Shown: positions 6,271 through 13,807, counted from the first letter of the stretch. The stretch is 31,008 nt of DNA from SHVZ01 sp044223515 (GCA_044223515.1 JBGALV010000060.1:1-31008); one strand, 5' to 3'. Translations and numbers: made by a program. Notes: generated by a model from the letters alone, not told the origin.

Positions 6271-6858
6271 CTAGAGAGTGCCTTTGGTCGACGGGATTCG
6301 GCCGGCCTGGCGGGGATCGATCTCGATCGCTTGCCGGAGCGCGCGGGCGAGACCCTTGTAGCAGCTCTCGACGATATGGTGATTGTTCTCGCCGTAGAGA
6401 TTCTCGACATGGAGCGTAAGGCCGGCCGCCTGGGCGAAGGCCTGGAACCACTCCTTGAACAGCTCGGTGTCCATCTCGCCGAGCTTCGGCTTCGAGAAGT
6501 TCACCTTCCAGATCAGATACGGACGGTTCGAGGCGTCCAGCGACACCCGCGTCATCGTCTCGTCCATCGGGATCATCGCCGAGCCGTAGCGGACGATGCC
6601 GCCGCGGTCGCCCAGCGCTTGGCTCACCGCCTGGCCGATGGCGATGCCGGTGTCCTCGGTCGTGTGATGGAAGTCGATGTGCAGGTCGCCCTTCGCCTCG
6701 ACCGCGAGGTCGATCAGGCTGTGGCGCGACAGCTGCTCCAGCATGTGGTCGAGGAAGCCGATTCCGGTCGCGACCTTGTAGACCCCCGTCCCGTCGAGCC
6801 CGACGGTGGTACGGATCTGGGTCTCCTTGGTCTTGCGTTCGACGGTCGCCTGGCGCAT
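6271..6858 (-). CDS. hisB: Imidazoleglycerol-phosphate dehydratase HisB
   Basis: 195 residues, the monofunctional IGPD form without the histidinol-phosphatase domain found in enterobacterial HisB. Both halves of the duplicated fold carry their metal-binding motifs: HHTTEDTGI (His64, His65, Glu68) and HHIVES (His160, His161, Glu164). It dehydrates imidazole glycerol phosphate to imidazole acetol phosphate. It is the first gene of this his cluster, with a GGAGGG Shine-Dalgarno, and is divergent from hslV over a 141-bp gap. A TGATATAC element at about 6882-6889 could be its -10, but no convincing -35 accompanies it. Confidence 0.97.
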   Translation of the reverse strand: MRQATVERKTKETQIRTTVGLDGTGVYKVATGIGFLDHMLEQLSRHSLIDLAVEAKGDLHIDFHHTTEDTGIAIGQAVSQALGDRGGIVRYGSAMIPMDETMTRVSLDASNRPYLIWKVNFSKPKLGEMDTELFKEWFQAFAQAAGLTLHVENLYGENNHHIVESCYKGLARALRQAIEIDPRQAGRIPSTKGTL

Positions 6859-6999
6859 CTCAACCCTCCGGCCGCGCGGGGTATATCACCCGGTCCCGGC
6901 CGGGCCACCCCCAGCGTGGGCCCGCCCGGGTTCCGGGCCTTGATCCCCGGCCCGAAGCGGCCAATCTATGTCCCTTCCCCGAAAGCCCTCGAGCCCCGC

Positions 7000-7548
7000 A
7001 TGACCGATTCAGCCCAACCGACCTGGCACGGCACCACCATCCTTTCCGTCCGCAAGGGCAGCAAGGTCGTCATCGCCGGCGACGGCCAGGTGTCGATGGG
7101 GGCGACCGTGGTCAAGGCCAACGCCCGGAAGGTGCGGCGGCTCGCCGACGGCAAGGTGATCGCCGGGTTCGCCGGCGCCACCGCCGATGCCTTCACGCTG
7201 TTCGAGCGGCTCGAAGGCAAGCTCGAGCGCCACCCCAACCAGCTGCTCCGCGCCTGCGTGGAACTCGCCAAGGACTGGCGCACCGACCGCTATCTCCGCC
7301 GGCTGGAAGCGATGATGGCGGTCGCCGACCAGGAGGTGTCGCTGATCCTGTCGGGCAACGGCGACGTGCTGGAGCCCGAGGACGGGCTGATCGGCATCGG
7401 CTCCGGCGGCGCCTATGCTTTGTCGGCCGCCCGCGCGCTGATCGACCTCGACGGGCTCGACGCCGAGACGATCGCCCGCAAGTCGCTCAACATCGCCGCC
7501 GACATCTGCGTCTACACCAACCGCAACGTGACCCTGGAATCCCTGTGA
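7000..7548 (+). CDS. hslV: ATP-dependent protease proteolytic subunit HslV
   Basis: 182 residues, N-terminal-nucleophile threonine protease of the HslUV (ClpQY) complex. Translation from ATG 7000 gives an 11-residue propeptide (MTDSAQPTWHG) and then TTILSVRKG; Thr12 becomes the catalytic N-terminal threonine after processing. Short propeptides ending W-H-G/A are common in alphaproteobacterial HslV. The conserved VVIAGDGQVSMG segment and the C-terminal ICVYTNRNVTLE, which contacts HslU, are intact. The stop overlaps the hslU GTG start (GTGA), so the two are translationally coupled. Confidence 0.96.
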   Translation: MTDSAQPTWHGTTILSVRKGSKVVIAGDGQVSMGATVVKANARKVRRLADGKVIAGFAGATADAFTLFERLEGKLERHPNQLLRACVELAKDWRTDRYLRRLEAMMAVADQEVSLILSGNGDVLEPEDGLIGIGSGGAYALSAARALIDLDGLDAETIARKSLNIAADICVYTNRNVTLESL

Positions 7549-8796
7549 ACGCCGCCTTCAGTCCCCGCGAGATCGTCTCCGAGCTCGACCGCTTCATCGT
7601 CGGCCAGCACGACGCCAAGCGCGCCGTCGCCATCGCGCTCCGCAACCGCTGGCGCCGCCAGCAGCTCGCGCCCGAGCTGCGCGAGGAAGTGCTGCCCAAG
7701 AACATCCTGATGATCGGCCCGACCGGCGTCGGCAAGACCGAGATCGCCCGCCGCCTCGCCAAGCTCGCACAGGCACGTCGACCAGATCGCCCGCGACCTG
7801 GTCGAGATCGCGATCGGCATGACCAAGGAGCGGATGCGGAAGGAAGTCACCGCCAAGGCCGAGCTCGCGGCCGAGGAGCGCGTGATCGAGGCGCTGGTCG
7901 GGGCCGGCGCCTCCGACGGCACGCGCCAGCAGTTCCGCAAGATGCTCCGCGAGGGCAAGCTCGACGACAAGGAGATCGAGATCGAGACCGCCGATACCGG
8001 CGGCGGCGGCATGCCGATGATGGACATGCCCGGCGGCGGCCAGATGGGCATGATCAATCTCAGCGAGATGATGTCGAAGGCCTTCGGCGGCCGCACCAAG
8101 CGCCGGAAGATGACGGTCGCCGAGAGCTATACGATCCTGATTGCCGAGGAGTCGGACAAGCTGCTCGACCAGGAAAAGGTGGTTAAGACCGCGATCCAGT
8201 CGGTCGAGCAGGATGGCATCGTCTTCCTCGACGAGATCGACAAGATCTGCGCGCGCTCCGAGCGCCAGGGCGCCGACGTCAGCCGCGAGGGCGTGCAGCG
8301 CGACCTGCTGCCGCTGATCGAGGGCACGACCGTCTCGACCAAGCACGGGCCGGTCAAGACCGACCACATCCTGTTCATCGCCTCGGGCGCCTTCCATCTG
8401 GCCAAGCCTTCGGACCTGCTGCCCGAGCTCCAGGGCCGCCTGCCGATCCGGGTCGAGCTCAAGGCGCTGACGCGCGACGACTTCCGCCGCATCCTGACCG
8501 AGCCCGAGGCGAGCCTGATCAAGCAGTACAAGGCGCTGCTCGCGACCGAGAACGTGACGCTCGACTTCGCCGACGGCGGCATCGACGCGCTCGCCGACCT
8601 CGCGGTCGAGGTCAACACCTCGGTCGAGAATATCGGCGCCCGACGCCTGCACACGGTGATGGAAAAGCTGCTCGAGGAGATCAGCTTCGCAGCGCCTGAC
8701 AGGGCGGGTGCGACGCTGACGATCGACGCCGCCTACGTGCAGGAAAAGGTCGGGACGCTCGCCAAGAAGGGCGATCTCAGCAAGTTCATCCTCTAG
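7545..8796 (+). pseudogene. hslU: ATPase subunit HslU, interrupted by a deletion and frameshift
   Basis: HslU is the AAA+ unfoldase that feeds HslV. From GTG 7545 the first 76 residues are normal, including Walker A GPTGVGKTE, up to ARRLAKLAQ. The frame then shifts by one at about 7776, and normal HslU resumes at 7777 with VDQIARDLVEIAIGM and continues undamaged to the C-terminal LSKFIL at 8796, with Walker B IVFLDEIDKI. Against the family about 20 residues (normally A-P-F to G-R-D) are represented by 4 nt, an apparent 56-bp loss. The missing part contains the GYVG pore loop that grips substrate. As written, frame 0 leads into about 135 nonsense residues. A downstream in-frame ATG at 7819 could start a fragment lacking Walker A. 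The lack of any other lesion suggests a recent mutation or an assembly error. Confidence 0.93.
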
Positions 8797-8799
8797 GCG

Positions 8800-9867
8800 T
8801 CACACGAAGCACGCGTGCTCCGTGTCGAGGGACAGGTACTCCAGGATCCGCTCGTTCTTCGTGCTCGAAACGCAGTGGTGGCGGCAGTCCCGCGAGGGAT
8901 CGATCCGGGCCAATGCGGCCTTCGTCTCTGCCGACTGCCAGAAGTCGCGGAAGCGGCCCTCGCGGATCGAGCCGAGCGCGCCGGCCTGGGTGTAGGCCTT
9001 GTCCTGGCAGGAATAGACGACCTGGTCCGCGCCGATGATGGTCAGGAGATAGGCCATCGGGCAGCGATGCTCCGACCGGTCGAAGCGGTCTCCGAGCGCG
9101 TGGTAGTGATCGTTGACGCGGAAGCGCTCGTCCTCGAGTTCGCGGATGAGCGCGATCTGCGCACGCACGGTCGGCTCGAACTGCCGGTGATACGCATCGT
9201 TCTCCGCGCCTGAATCGCGGACGATGCAGGGGGAGAGCTTCACGTGCCCCACCCCCGCCCGCTTCAGCTTCAGGCACAGGTCCAGCAGATGGGACGCGTT
9301 CGAGGCGTCGACGATCACGCTGGCGCCGAGCGCACAGCGCGAGCCCCGGCCGGCGAACTCCGACAGGTTGGCGATGACCTTGTCGAACTCGGTCTCGTCG
9401 ACCGAGCGGCTCTTGGCGTAGCTGGGTCCGTCCCAGCCGTCGATCGAGATCCTGAGCCACGTCGCGTGGCGGGCGAAGGCATCGGCGACCTTGCCCTTGA
9501 GCATGGAGCCGTTGCTGAGCGCGCCGATCCGGATGCCGCCTTCGGCGAGGCGATCCACGGTCTCGGCGATGTGCGGATAGATGAGCGGCTCGCCGCCGCC
9601 CGAGAAGGTGACCGCCTGGACGCCCATGGCGACCAGGTCCTCGACGATCTCCAGCATCTTCTCGCGCGGAATCCGGTCGCGCTCCTTCATGCCGCTCCCG
9701 AGGCTCACGGCGTCCGACCGGTAGGCGCAGAACCAGCAGGAGTGGTTGCAGACGTTGGTCGGCTTGATGCGGACATGAACCGGCGGCGGCACCTCGCCGG
9801 CAGCGAGCGCCAGCAGGCGATCCGGATAGAGGAAGGGTTTCAGGGTCGAGTAGACGGTACCGGCCAT
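8800..9867 (-). CDS. Radical SAM protein with C-terminal cysteine-rich (SPASM-like) region
   Basis: 355 residues. The radical SAM cluster motif is CNHSCWFC (Cys40, Cys44, Cys47), followed by the SAM-binding GGGEP (FSGGGEPLIYPH) and SISIDG-like RISIDGWDG. The C-terminal part has further cysteines in RCPMAY, YSCQDKAYT, DCRHHC and HAC, resembling the auxiliary Fe-S cluster binding of SPASM/twitch enzymes that modify peptides or sugars. No precursor peptide gene or maturation partner is adjacent, so the substrate is unknown. It converges on hslU with a 3-bp gap and is divergent from the FAD oxidoreductase across 100 bp containing an FNR-type box. No Shine-Dalgarno is seen before the ATG, so a leaderless transcript is possible. 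Confidence 0.88.
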   Translation of the reverse strand: MAGTVYSTLKPFLYPDRLLALAAGEVPPPVHVRIKPTNVCNHSCWFCAYRSDAVSLGSGMKERDRIPREKMLEIVEDLVAMGVQAVTFSGGGEPLIYPHIAETVDRLAEGGIRIGALSNGSMLKGKVADAFARHATWLRISIDGWDGPSYAKSRSVDETEFDKVIANLSEFAGRGSRCALGASVIVDASNASHLLDLCLKLKRAGVGHVKLSPCIVRDSGAENDAYHRQFEPTVRAQIALIRELEDERFRVNDHYHALGDRFDRSEHRCPMAYLLTIIGADQVVYSCQDKAYTQAGALGSIREGRFRDFWQSAETKAALARIDPSRDCRHHCVSSTKNERILEYLSLDTEHACFV

Positions 9868-9901
9868 GGTTGCAGCCTAGGGCGGCGGGATCTGCGATTC
9901 C

Positions 9902-9915
9902 TTGATCTGGGTCAA
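9902..9915. promoter_or_regulatory. FNR/FixK-type (Crp/Fnr family) operator
   Basis: TTGATCTGGGTCAA matches the FNR consensus TTGAT-N4-ATCAA at nine of ten positions and the alphaproteobacterial FixK/FnrN pattern TTGA-N6-TCAA fully. Its centre is 59 bp before the FAD oxidoreductase ATG; a class II position at -41.5 would put the transcript start at about 9950, 18 nt before that ATG. It is 41 bp from the radical SAM start codon on the other side, so it could control either gene or both in response to oxygen. Confidence 0.6.
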
Positions 9916-9967
9916 GCATCCGATCGGGACCTTGCCCGCCTTCCCCGCCGCGGCTATCCCTGTGACG

Positions 9968-11263
9968 ATGAGCACCGAGTACATCGACAGCTACTACAGC
10001 CGGACGCGCCTCGACGACGACCGCCGGCCCGTGCTCGACGGAACCGTCGAGGCCGAAACATGCGTCGTCGGCGGCGGCCTCGCCGGGCTTGCGACCGCGC
10101 TGGGACTGGCGGAGCGGAACCACAGCGTCGTGCTGATCGAGGCCCGCCGCGTCGGCTGGGGCGCCTCGGGGCGGAACGGCGGCTTCGTCTCGCCGGGGTA
10201 TTCGCTGGGTCTCGACAAGATCGAGCGCAAGCTCGGACGCGAGACGGCACAGACGCTCTATCGCCTGAGCCTGGACGCCCACGCACGCGTCCGCGCCCGC
10301 GCCGACAAGGCCGGCGTGCGCCGCGAGGCGGGGCTGCTCAAGTGCAATCTCGCGGAGCACGGCGAAGGCCTGGCACCCTATGTCGAGCGCATGAACGCGA
10401 CCTACGGCATGAAGCTCGAGCACTGGCCGAAGGCGCGGATGGCCGAAGCGCTCGCCACCGACCGCTATGCCGACGGCGCCTATAATCCCGAGGCCTTCCG
10501 CGTCCAGCCGCTCGACATGTCGCGCGGCTTCGCGCGCCTCGCCGAAGAGAAGGGCGTGCGCATCTTCGAAGGTACGCCGGCGACCGGGCTGGCACGCGAG
10601 ATGGGCGACCGCATCGTGACCACGCCGGCCGGACGCGTGCGCTGCCGCCATGTCGTGCTCGCCTGCGGCGGCTATGTCGGTGGCCTCAACCTGCGCGTCT
10701 CGGCGGCGACGATCCCGGTCGCGACGTATGTCGCGGTCACCGAGCCGCTCGGCGATCGCCTCAAGCAGACGATCCGCGTCTCGACCGGCGTCTCCGACGT
10801 GCGCCTCGCCAACGACTACTACCGGCCGCTGCCCGACGGCCGCATCCTCTGGGGCGGACGCATCTCGGTCTTCCATCCGGATTCCGAGCGGCTCAAGGAG
10901 ATCATCCGCGCCGACATGCTGAAGGTCTATCCGCAGCTCGCCGACATCCGCATGGACGTCGCCTGGGGCGGCTGGATGGGCTACGCGCGGCACAAGATGC
11001 CCTGCCTCGGCCAGCTCGACGACGGGCTCTGGCACAATACGTGTTTCGGCGGGCACGGGCTCGTCGCAACCACGGTCGGCGGCGAGATGACGGCAAGCGC
11101 GATCGCGGAAGGCGACGACCGCTGGCGGATGATCGAGCCCTTCGGCCTCGCCTTCGCCGGCGGCCCGATCGGCAAGATCCCCGCCCAGGCCGTCTACTGG
11201 ACGCTCGCTGCCGGCGACTGGATGCGCCGCCGACGTTATCTCGCCAAGCGCGCCGCCGCCTGA
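9968..11263 (+). CDS. FAD-dependent oxidoreductase (DAO superfamily, PuuB-like)
   Basis: 431 residues from ATG 9968 (MSTEYIDSYY); the frame is open further upstream but without homology. The dinucleotide-binding motif is CVVGGGLAGLATALGLAE near residues 32-50, followed by the FAD ribose-binding Glu in VVLIEARRVGWGASGRNGG. The W-G-A-S-G-R-N-G-G stretch and the C-terminal CFGGHGLVATTVGGE are hallmarks of the glycine/D-amino-acid oxidase superfamily, closest in style to gamma-glutamylputrescine oxidase PuuB. It probably deaminates an amine or amino acid in the cytoplasm. No other puu gene is nearby, so the substrate is open. Its 3' end overlaps the convergent pspF gene by 28 bp. Confidence 0.9.
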   Translation: MSTEYIDSYYSRTRLDDDRRPVLDGTVEAETCVVGGGLAGLATALGLAERNHSVVLIEARRVGWGASGRNGGFVSPGYSLGLDKIERKLGRETAQTLYRLSLDAHARVRARADKAGVRREAGLLKCNLAEHGEGLAPYVERMNATYGMKLEHWPKARMAEALATDRYADGAYNPEAFRVQPLDMSRGFARLAEEKGVRIFEGTPATGLAREMGDRIVTTPAGRVRCRHVVLACGGYVGGLNLRVSAATIPVATYVAVTEPLGDRLKQTIRVSTGVSDVRLANDYYRPLPDGRILWGGRISVFHPDSERLKEIIRADMLKVYPQLADIRMDVAWGGWMGYARHKMPCLGQLDDGLWHNTCFGGHGLVATTVGGEMTASAIAEGDDRWRMIEPFGLAFAGGPIGKIPAQAVYWTLAAGDWMRRRRYLAKRAAA

Positions 11264-12261
11264 CCGATGCCGTGCTTCGCGAGAAGCCGGCGGAACTTGT
11301 GATAGCCGAGACCCAGCGCGCGCGCTGCTGCGGCACCGTTGCCGTCAGCCGCCGTCATCGCGTCGACCAGCAGCCGCCGCTCGTAGCCTGAGACCTTGTC
11401 CTTCAGGTGAGGCGACGGCCTTTCCGCACTCGGCGCCGGCGACAAGACCGAAGACACGCGCGTCAGGCGGTATGGGCTCTCGAACGGATCGAGCGCGACT
11501 TCCGACACCGGATCGTCGGCATTGGTGCGCGCGACCGCGCGTTCGACCGTGTTCTTGAGTTCGCGCACGTTTCCGGGCCAGGCATGCGCGACCAGCGCTG
11601 CCTCGGCTTCGGGTGCGAAGCCGGCGAAGAGGTCGCGGCCGAGTTCGCGCGCCATCGCGACGGCGAAGTGCTGGGCGAGGACGAGAATGTCCTCGCGCCG
11701 CGCACGCAGGGGCGGCAGCGTGACCACCTCGAAGGCGAGGCGATCGAGAAGGTCGGCGCGGAAGCGGCCGGTCTCGACCTCGGCCGGAAGATCGACGTTG
11801 GTGGCCCCGACCACGCGCACGTCGACGCGGAGCGTGCGCCCGCCGCCGACGCGTTCGAGCTCGCCGTACTCGACCACGCGCAGGATCTTCTCCTGCACGC
11901 GGCTGGATGCGGTCGCGATCTCGTCCAGCAGCAGCGTGCCGCCGTCGGCGCGCTCGAAGCGGCCGATGCGGCGGTCGCGGGCACCGGTGAAGGCGCCGGC
12001 CTCGTGGCCGAACAGCTCCGAGTCGAGCAGATCCTCCGACAGCGCCGCGCAGTTGACCGCGACGAATGGCCGGTCCCAGCGCCGCGACAGGTAGTGAAGC
12101 CGCGCCGCGATCAGCTCCTTGCCGGTGCCGCGCTCGCCGACGACCAGGCATGGCCGGTCGAGCCTGGCCAGGCGCGACACCCGCTCCAGCACGTCCATGA
12201 AGGCCGGGCTCTCGCCGAGCGGCGTGGGTAGATCGCGAATTTCGCCACTTTGTTGAGTCAT
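11236..12261 (-). CDS. pspF: Phage shock protein operon activator PspF (sigma-54 enhancer-binding protein)
   Basis: 341 residues. Like PspF it lacks an N-terminal sensory domain and begins directly with the AAA+ domain: Walker A GERGTGKE (42-49), the sigma-54-contacting GAFTGA loop (89-94), Walker B TLLLDE (109-114) and the HAWPGNVRELKN segment. A Fis-type helix-turn-helix closes the protein (GNGAAAARALGLGYHKFRRLL). The start chosen is ATG 12261 (MTQQSGEIRDLPTPLGESP); upstream codons lie in the control region. It is divergent from pspA, the arrangement known from enterobacteria. There PspA binds and inhibits PspF until membrane stress releases it; this is inferred here. Its 3' end overlaps the oxidoreductase gene tail to tail. 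Confidence 0.93.
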   Translation of the reverse strand: MTQQSGEIRDLPTPLGESPAFMDVLERVSRLARLDRPCLVVGERGTGKELIAARLHYLSRRWDRPFVAVNCAALSEDLLDSELFGHEAGAFTGARDRRIGRFERADGGTLLLDEIATASSRVQEKILRVVEYGELERVGGGRTLRVDVRVVGATNVDLPAEVETGRFRADLLDRLAFEVVTLPPLRARREDILVLAQHFAVAMARELGRDLFAGFAPEAEAALVAHAWPGNVRELKNTVERAVARTNADDPVSEVALDPFESPYRLTRVSSVLSPAPSAERPSPHLKDKVSGYERRLLVDAMTAADGNGAAAARALGLGYHKFRRLLAKHGIGQAAARLAR

Positions 12262-12281
12262 ATCGCGACATATATAGCGAT
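12262..12281. promoter_or_regulatory. Possible PspF upstream activating site
   Basis: An inverted repeat ATCGC-N10-GCGAT with an AT-rich centre lies about 76-95 bp before the predicted pspA transcription start, the distance range where PspF binds in enterobacteria. It also abuts the pspF start codon, so occupancy could repress pspF. The motif does not obviously match the enterobacterial sites; the assignment rests on position and symmetry. Confidence 0.35.
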
Positions 12282-12307
12282 TATTGGCATTCCCATCCAG
12301 CGGGACT

Positions 12308-12330
12308 GGCGGATTTCCGCCATTTCCGCC
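12308..12330. repeat. Tandem 9-bp repeat and dyad just upstream of the pspA promoter
   Basis: ATTTCCGCC occurs twice back to back (12313-12321, 12322-12330), and the first copy is half of a dyad GGCGGA-TT-TCCGCC (12308-12321). The block ends 1 bp before the -24 element. It is too close for an enhancer site and may bind a further regulator or architectural protein such as IHF-like factors. Confidence 0.45.
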
Positions 12331-12331
12331 T

Positions 12332-12347
12332 TGGCACACCCGTTGCG
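12332..12347 (+). promoter_or_regulatory. Sigma-54 promoter of pspABC
   Basis: TGGCAC-N5-TTGCG is a full match to the -24/-12 consensus (GG and GC dinucleotides correctly spaced). Transcription should start near 12357, about 45 nt before pspA. Together with the divergent gene for a GAFTGA-bearing activator this makes PspF control of pspABC near certain. Confidence 0.92.
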
Positions 12348-12400
12348 ATCAAGGGCGTGCGGCCGCACCGGTCGCCAGACTTTCGGAGCAGATGAGTCCC

Positions 12401-13066
12401 ATGAGTATCTTTTCGCGCCTGACCGACATCATGAACGCCAACCTGACGGCGCTCCTCGACCGGGCCGAAGACCCCGAGAAGATGGCCCGCCTGATGATCC
12501 AGGAGATGGAGGACACGCTGGTCGAGGTGCGCTCGGCCGCGGTCAAGGCGATCGCCGACCGGAAGGAGCTGGAGCGTCGCCTGACCGAGGCCAGGTTCGG
12601 CCTCGAGGACTGGGAGCAGAAGGCCGAACTCGCGGTCGCCAAGGGCAAGGAAGACCTCGCCCGTGGCGCGCTGCTGGAGAAGCGCCGGTCGGCCGACGTG
12701 GTCCGCAGCCTCGAGGCCGAGATGGTCCAGGTCGACGAGGTGCTCGGCCGCTACGAGGACGACATCCGCCGGCTCCAGTCGAAGCTCGACGAGGCGAAGG
12801 CCAAGCGGAAGACGCTCGAGATGCGTGCGACCGCCGCCGGCCACTCGATCAAGGCGCGCAAGGTCCTGCACGATGCCCGCGTCGACGAGGCGCTGGCCCG
12901 CTACGACCGCATGCACCGCCGGATCGACGAGCTGGAAGGCGAGGCCGACGTGCTCGACAAGGGTCGCACGCCGACCCTCAAGCAGCAGTTCGCCGACCTC
13001 GAAGCCGCGGGCTCGGTCGAAGCGGAGCTCGAAGCGCTCCGCGCGAAGGTGAAATCCGGCTCCTGA
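12401..13066 (+). CDS. pspA: Phage shock protein A, membrane-stress effector
   Basis: 221 residues from ATG 12401 (MSIFSRLTDIMNANLTALLD), which aligns with the enterobacterial start MGIFSRF; an in-frame ATG nine bases upstream (12392) lies only 3 nt from the GGAG and is less likely. The N-terminal amphipathic helix that binds stressed membranes is followed by AEDPEKMARLMIQEMEDTL and a long coiled coil to about residue 190, as in the PspA/Vipp1/ESCRT-III family. It stabilises damaged inner membrane and inhibits PspF. First gene of pspABC, 19 bp before pspB. Confidence 0.96.
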   Translation: MSIFSRLTDIMNANLTALLDRAEDPEKMARLMIQEMEDTLVEVRSAAVKAIADRKELERRLTEARFGLEDWEQKAELAVAKGKEDLARGALLEKRRSADVVRSLEAEMVQVDEVLGRYEDDIRRLQSKLDEAKAKRKTLEMRATAAGHSIKARKVLHDARVDEALARYDRMHRRIDELEGEADVLDKGRTPTLKQQFADLEAAGSVEAELEALRAKVKSGS

Positions 13067-13085
13067 TGAGATAGGACATGTCCCT

Positions 13086-13319
13086 GTGTTCACGTCCATG
13101 CTCTTCGTCGTGCCGGCGATCGTCATTGTCGGCTTCGTCCTGCCGCTCTGGCTGGTGCTCCACTACGTGACGGTGTGGCGCCAGCAGAAGCGCTCGGGCG
13201 GGATCGACCCGAACGCGCTCGGCGAACTGGAAACCATCTCGCGACGCCTGGAAGACCGCATCGCCACGCTCGAACGCGTGCTCGATTCCGAAGACCCGGC
13301 GTGGAGGGAAAAGGCATGA
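13086..13319 (+). CDS. pspB: Phage shock protein B, membrane component
   Basis: 77 residues. One N-terminal transmembrane helix (LFVVPAIVIVGFVLPLWLVL) leads into LHYVTVW and a cytoplasmic coiled coil ending with the family signature SEDPAWREKA. The GTG at 13086 is preceded by AGGA at 9 nt; an ATG four codons later is an alternative. PspB and PspC sense membrane stress and recruit PspA away from PspF. The stop overlaps the pspC start (ATGA). Confidence 0.93.
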   Translation: MFTSMLFVVPAIVIVGFVLPLWLVLHYVTVWRQQKRSGGIDPNALGELETISRRLEDRIATLERVLDSEDPAWREKA

Positions 13320-13801
13320 GCAGGTGGAAGCGCGAATGGAAGCGCGAACGTCGTCGGCGCGAGCGCGAGGCCGAAGAGGGCTATCGCCCGGAGTCCGAGC
13401 TTCGCGAGGGCGAAGGCTGCGGGCGCTCCTACCGCCGGCGCGAGCGCGGTCCCTTCCGGCGGTATCCCGAGCGCGGCATCGCCTTCGGCGTGATCGCCGG
13501 CCTAGCCCGCTGGCTCGGATGGAGCACCTGGGCCATCCGCGGCCCCTCGATCGCGCTGCTGGTGATGAACCCGCCGCTGTTCTTTGCGATCTACGGCACG
13601 CTGTGGCTGATCATGGAGCGCGAGACCGTCTTCGGCTGGGTCCAGCAGAAGGTGCCAAGCCTTCCTGACGCCGTGCCCGCCTCGCGGGTCGAGGACGTGC
13701 GCGCCAGGATTCGGATGCTGGAGGAACGGGCGGCCCGGCTGGAAGCACGCGTCACTTCCGACGCCTTCGCGCTCCGCCGCCGCTTCCGTACGCTCGACTG
13801 A
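13316..13801 (+). CDS. pspC: Phage shock protein C with Arg/Glu-rich N-terminal extension
   Basis: 161 residues, longer than the roughly 120 of enterobacterial PspC. The PspC domain (about 47-103) contains FRRYPERGIAFGVIAGLARW, the W-A-I-R segment and a transmembrane stretch ending in TLWLIMERE. Ahead of it is an unusual 46-residue extension packed with Arg and Glu (MSRWKREWKRERRRREREAE and on), and behind it a coiled coil (about 125-155). The ATG overlaps the pspB stop and has a GGAGG-rich ribosome site inside pspB. It ends 6 bp from the convergent unknown gene. Confidence 0.9.
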   Translation: MSRWKREWKRERRRREREAEEGYRPESELREGEGCGRSYRRRERGPFRRYPERGIAFGVIAGLARWLGWSTWAIRGPSIALLVMNPPLFFAIYGTLWLIMERETVFGWVQQKVPSLPDAVPASRVEDVRARIRMLEERAARLEARVTSDAFALRRRFRTLD

Positions 13802-13807
13802 TCCGGC

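Noticed and set aside
6939..6971. A possible heat-shock (RpoH-type) promoter before hslV: CTTG and TCTATGT.
   Set aside because: The spacing is 22 bp, longer than the 17-18 bp usual for alphaproteobacterial RpoH promoters, so no promoter was called.
7545..8186. The 213-residue continuous frame starting at the hslU GTG as a separate shorter gene.
   Set aside because: Only its first 76 residues are HslU; the rest is Arg/Asp-rich out-of-frame translation after the lesion.
8786..11056. A 2.3-kb minus-strand frame opposite the FAD oxidoreductase and overlapping the radical SAM gene.
   Set aside because: No recognisable protein; it is a codon-bias shadow of real genes with intact cofactor motifs.
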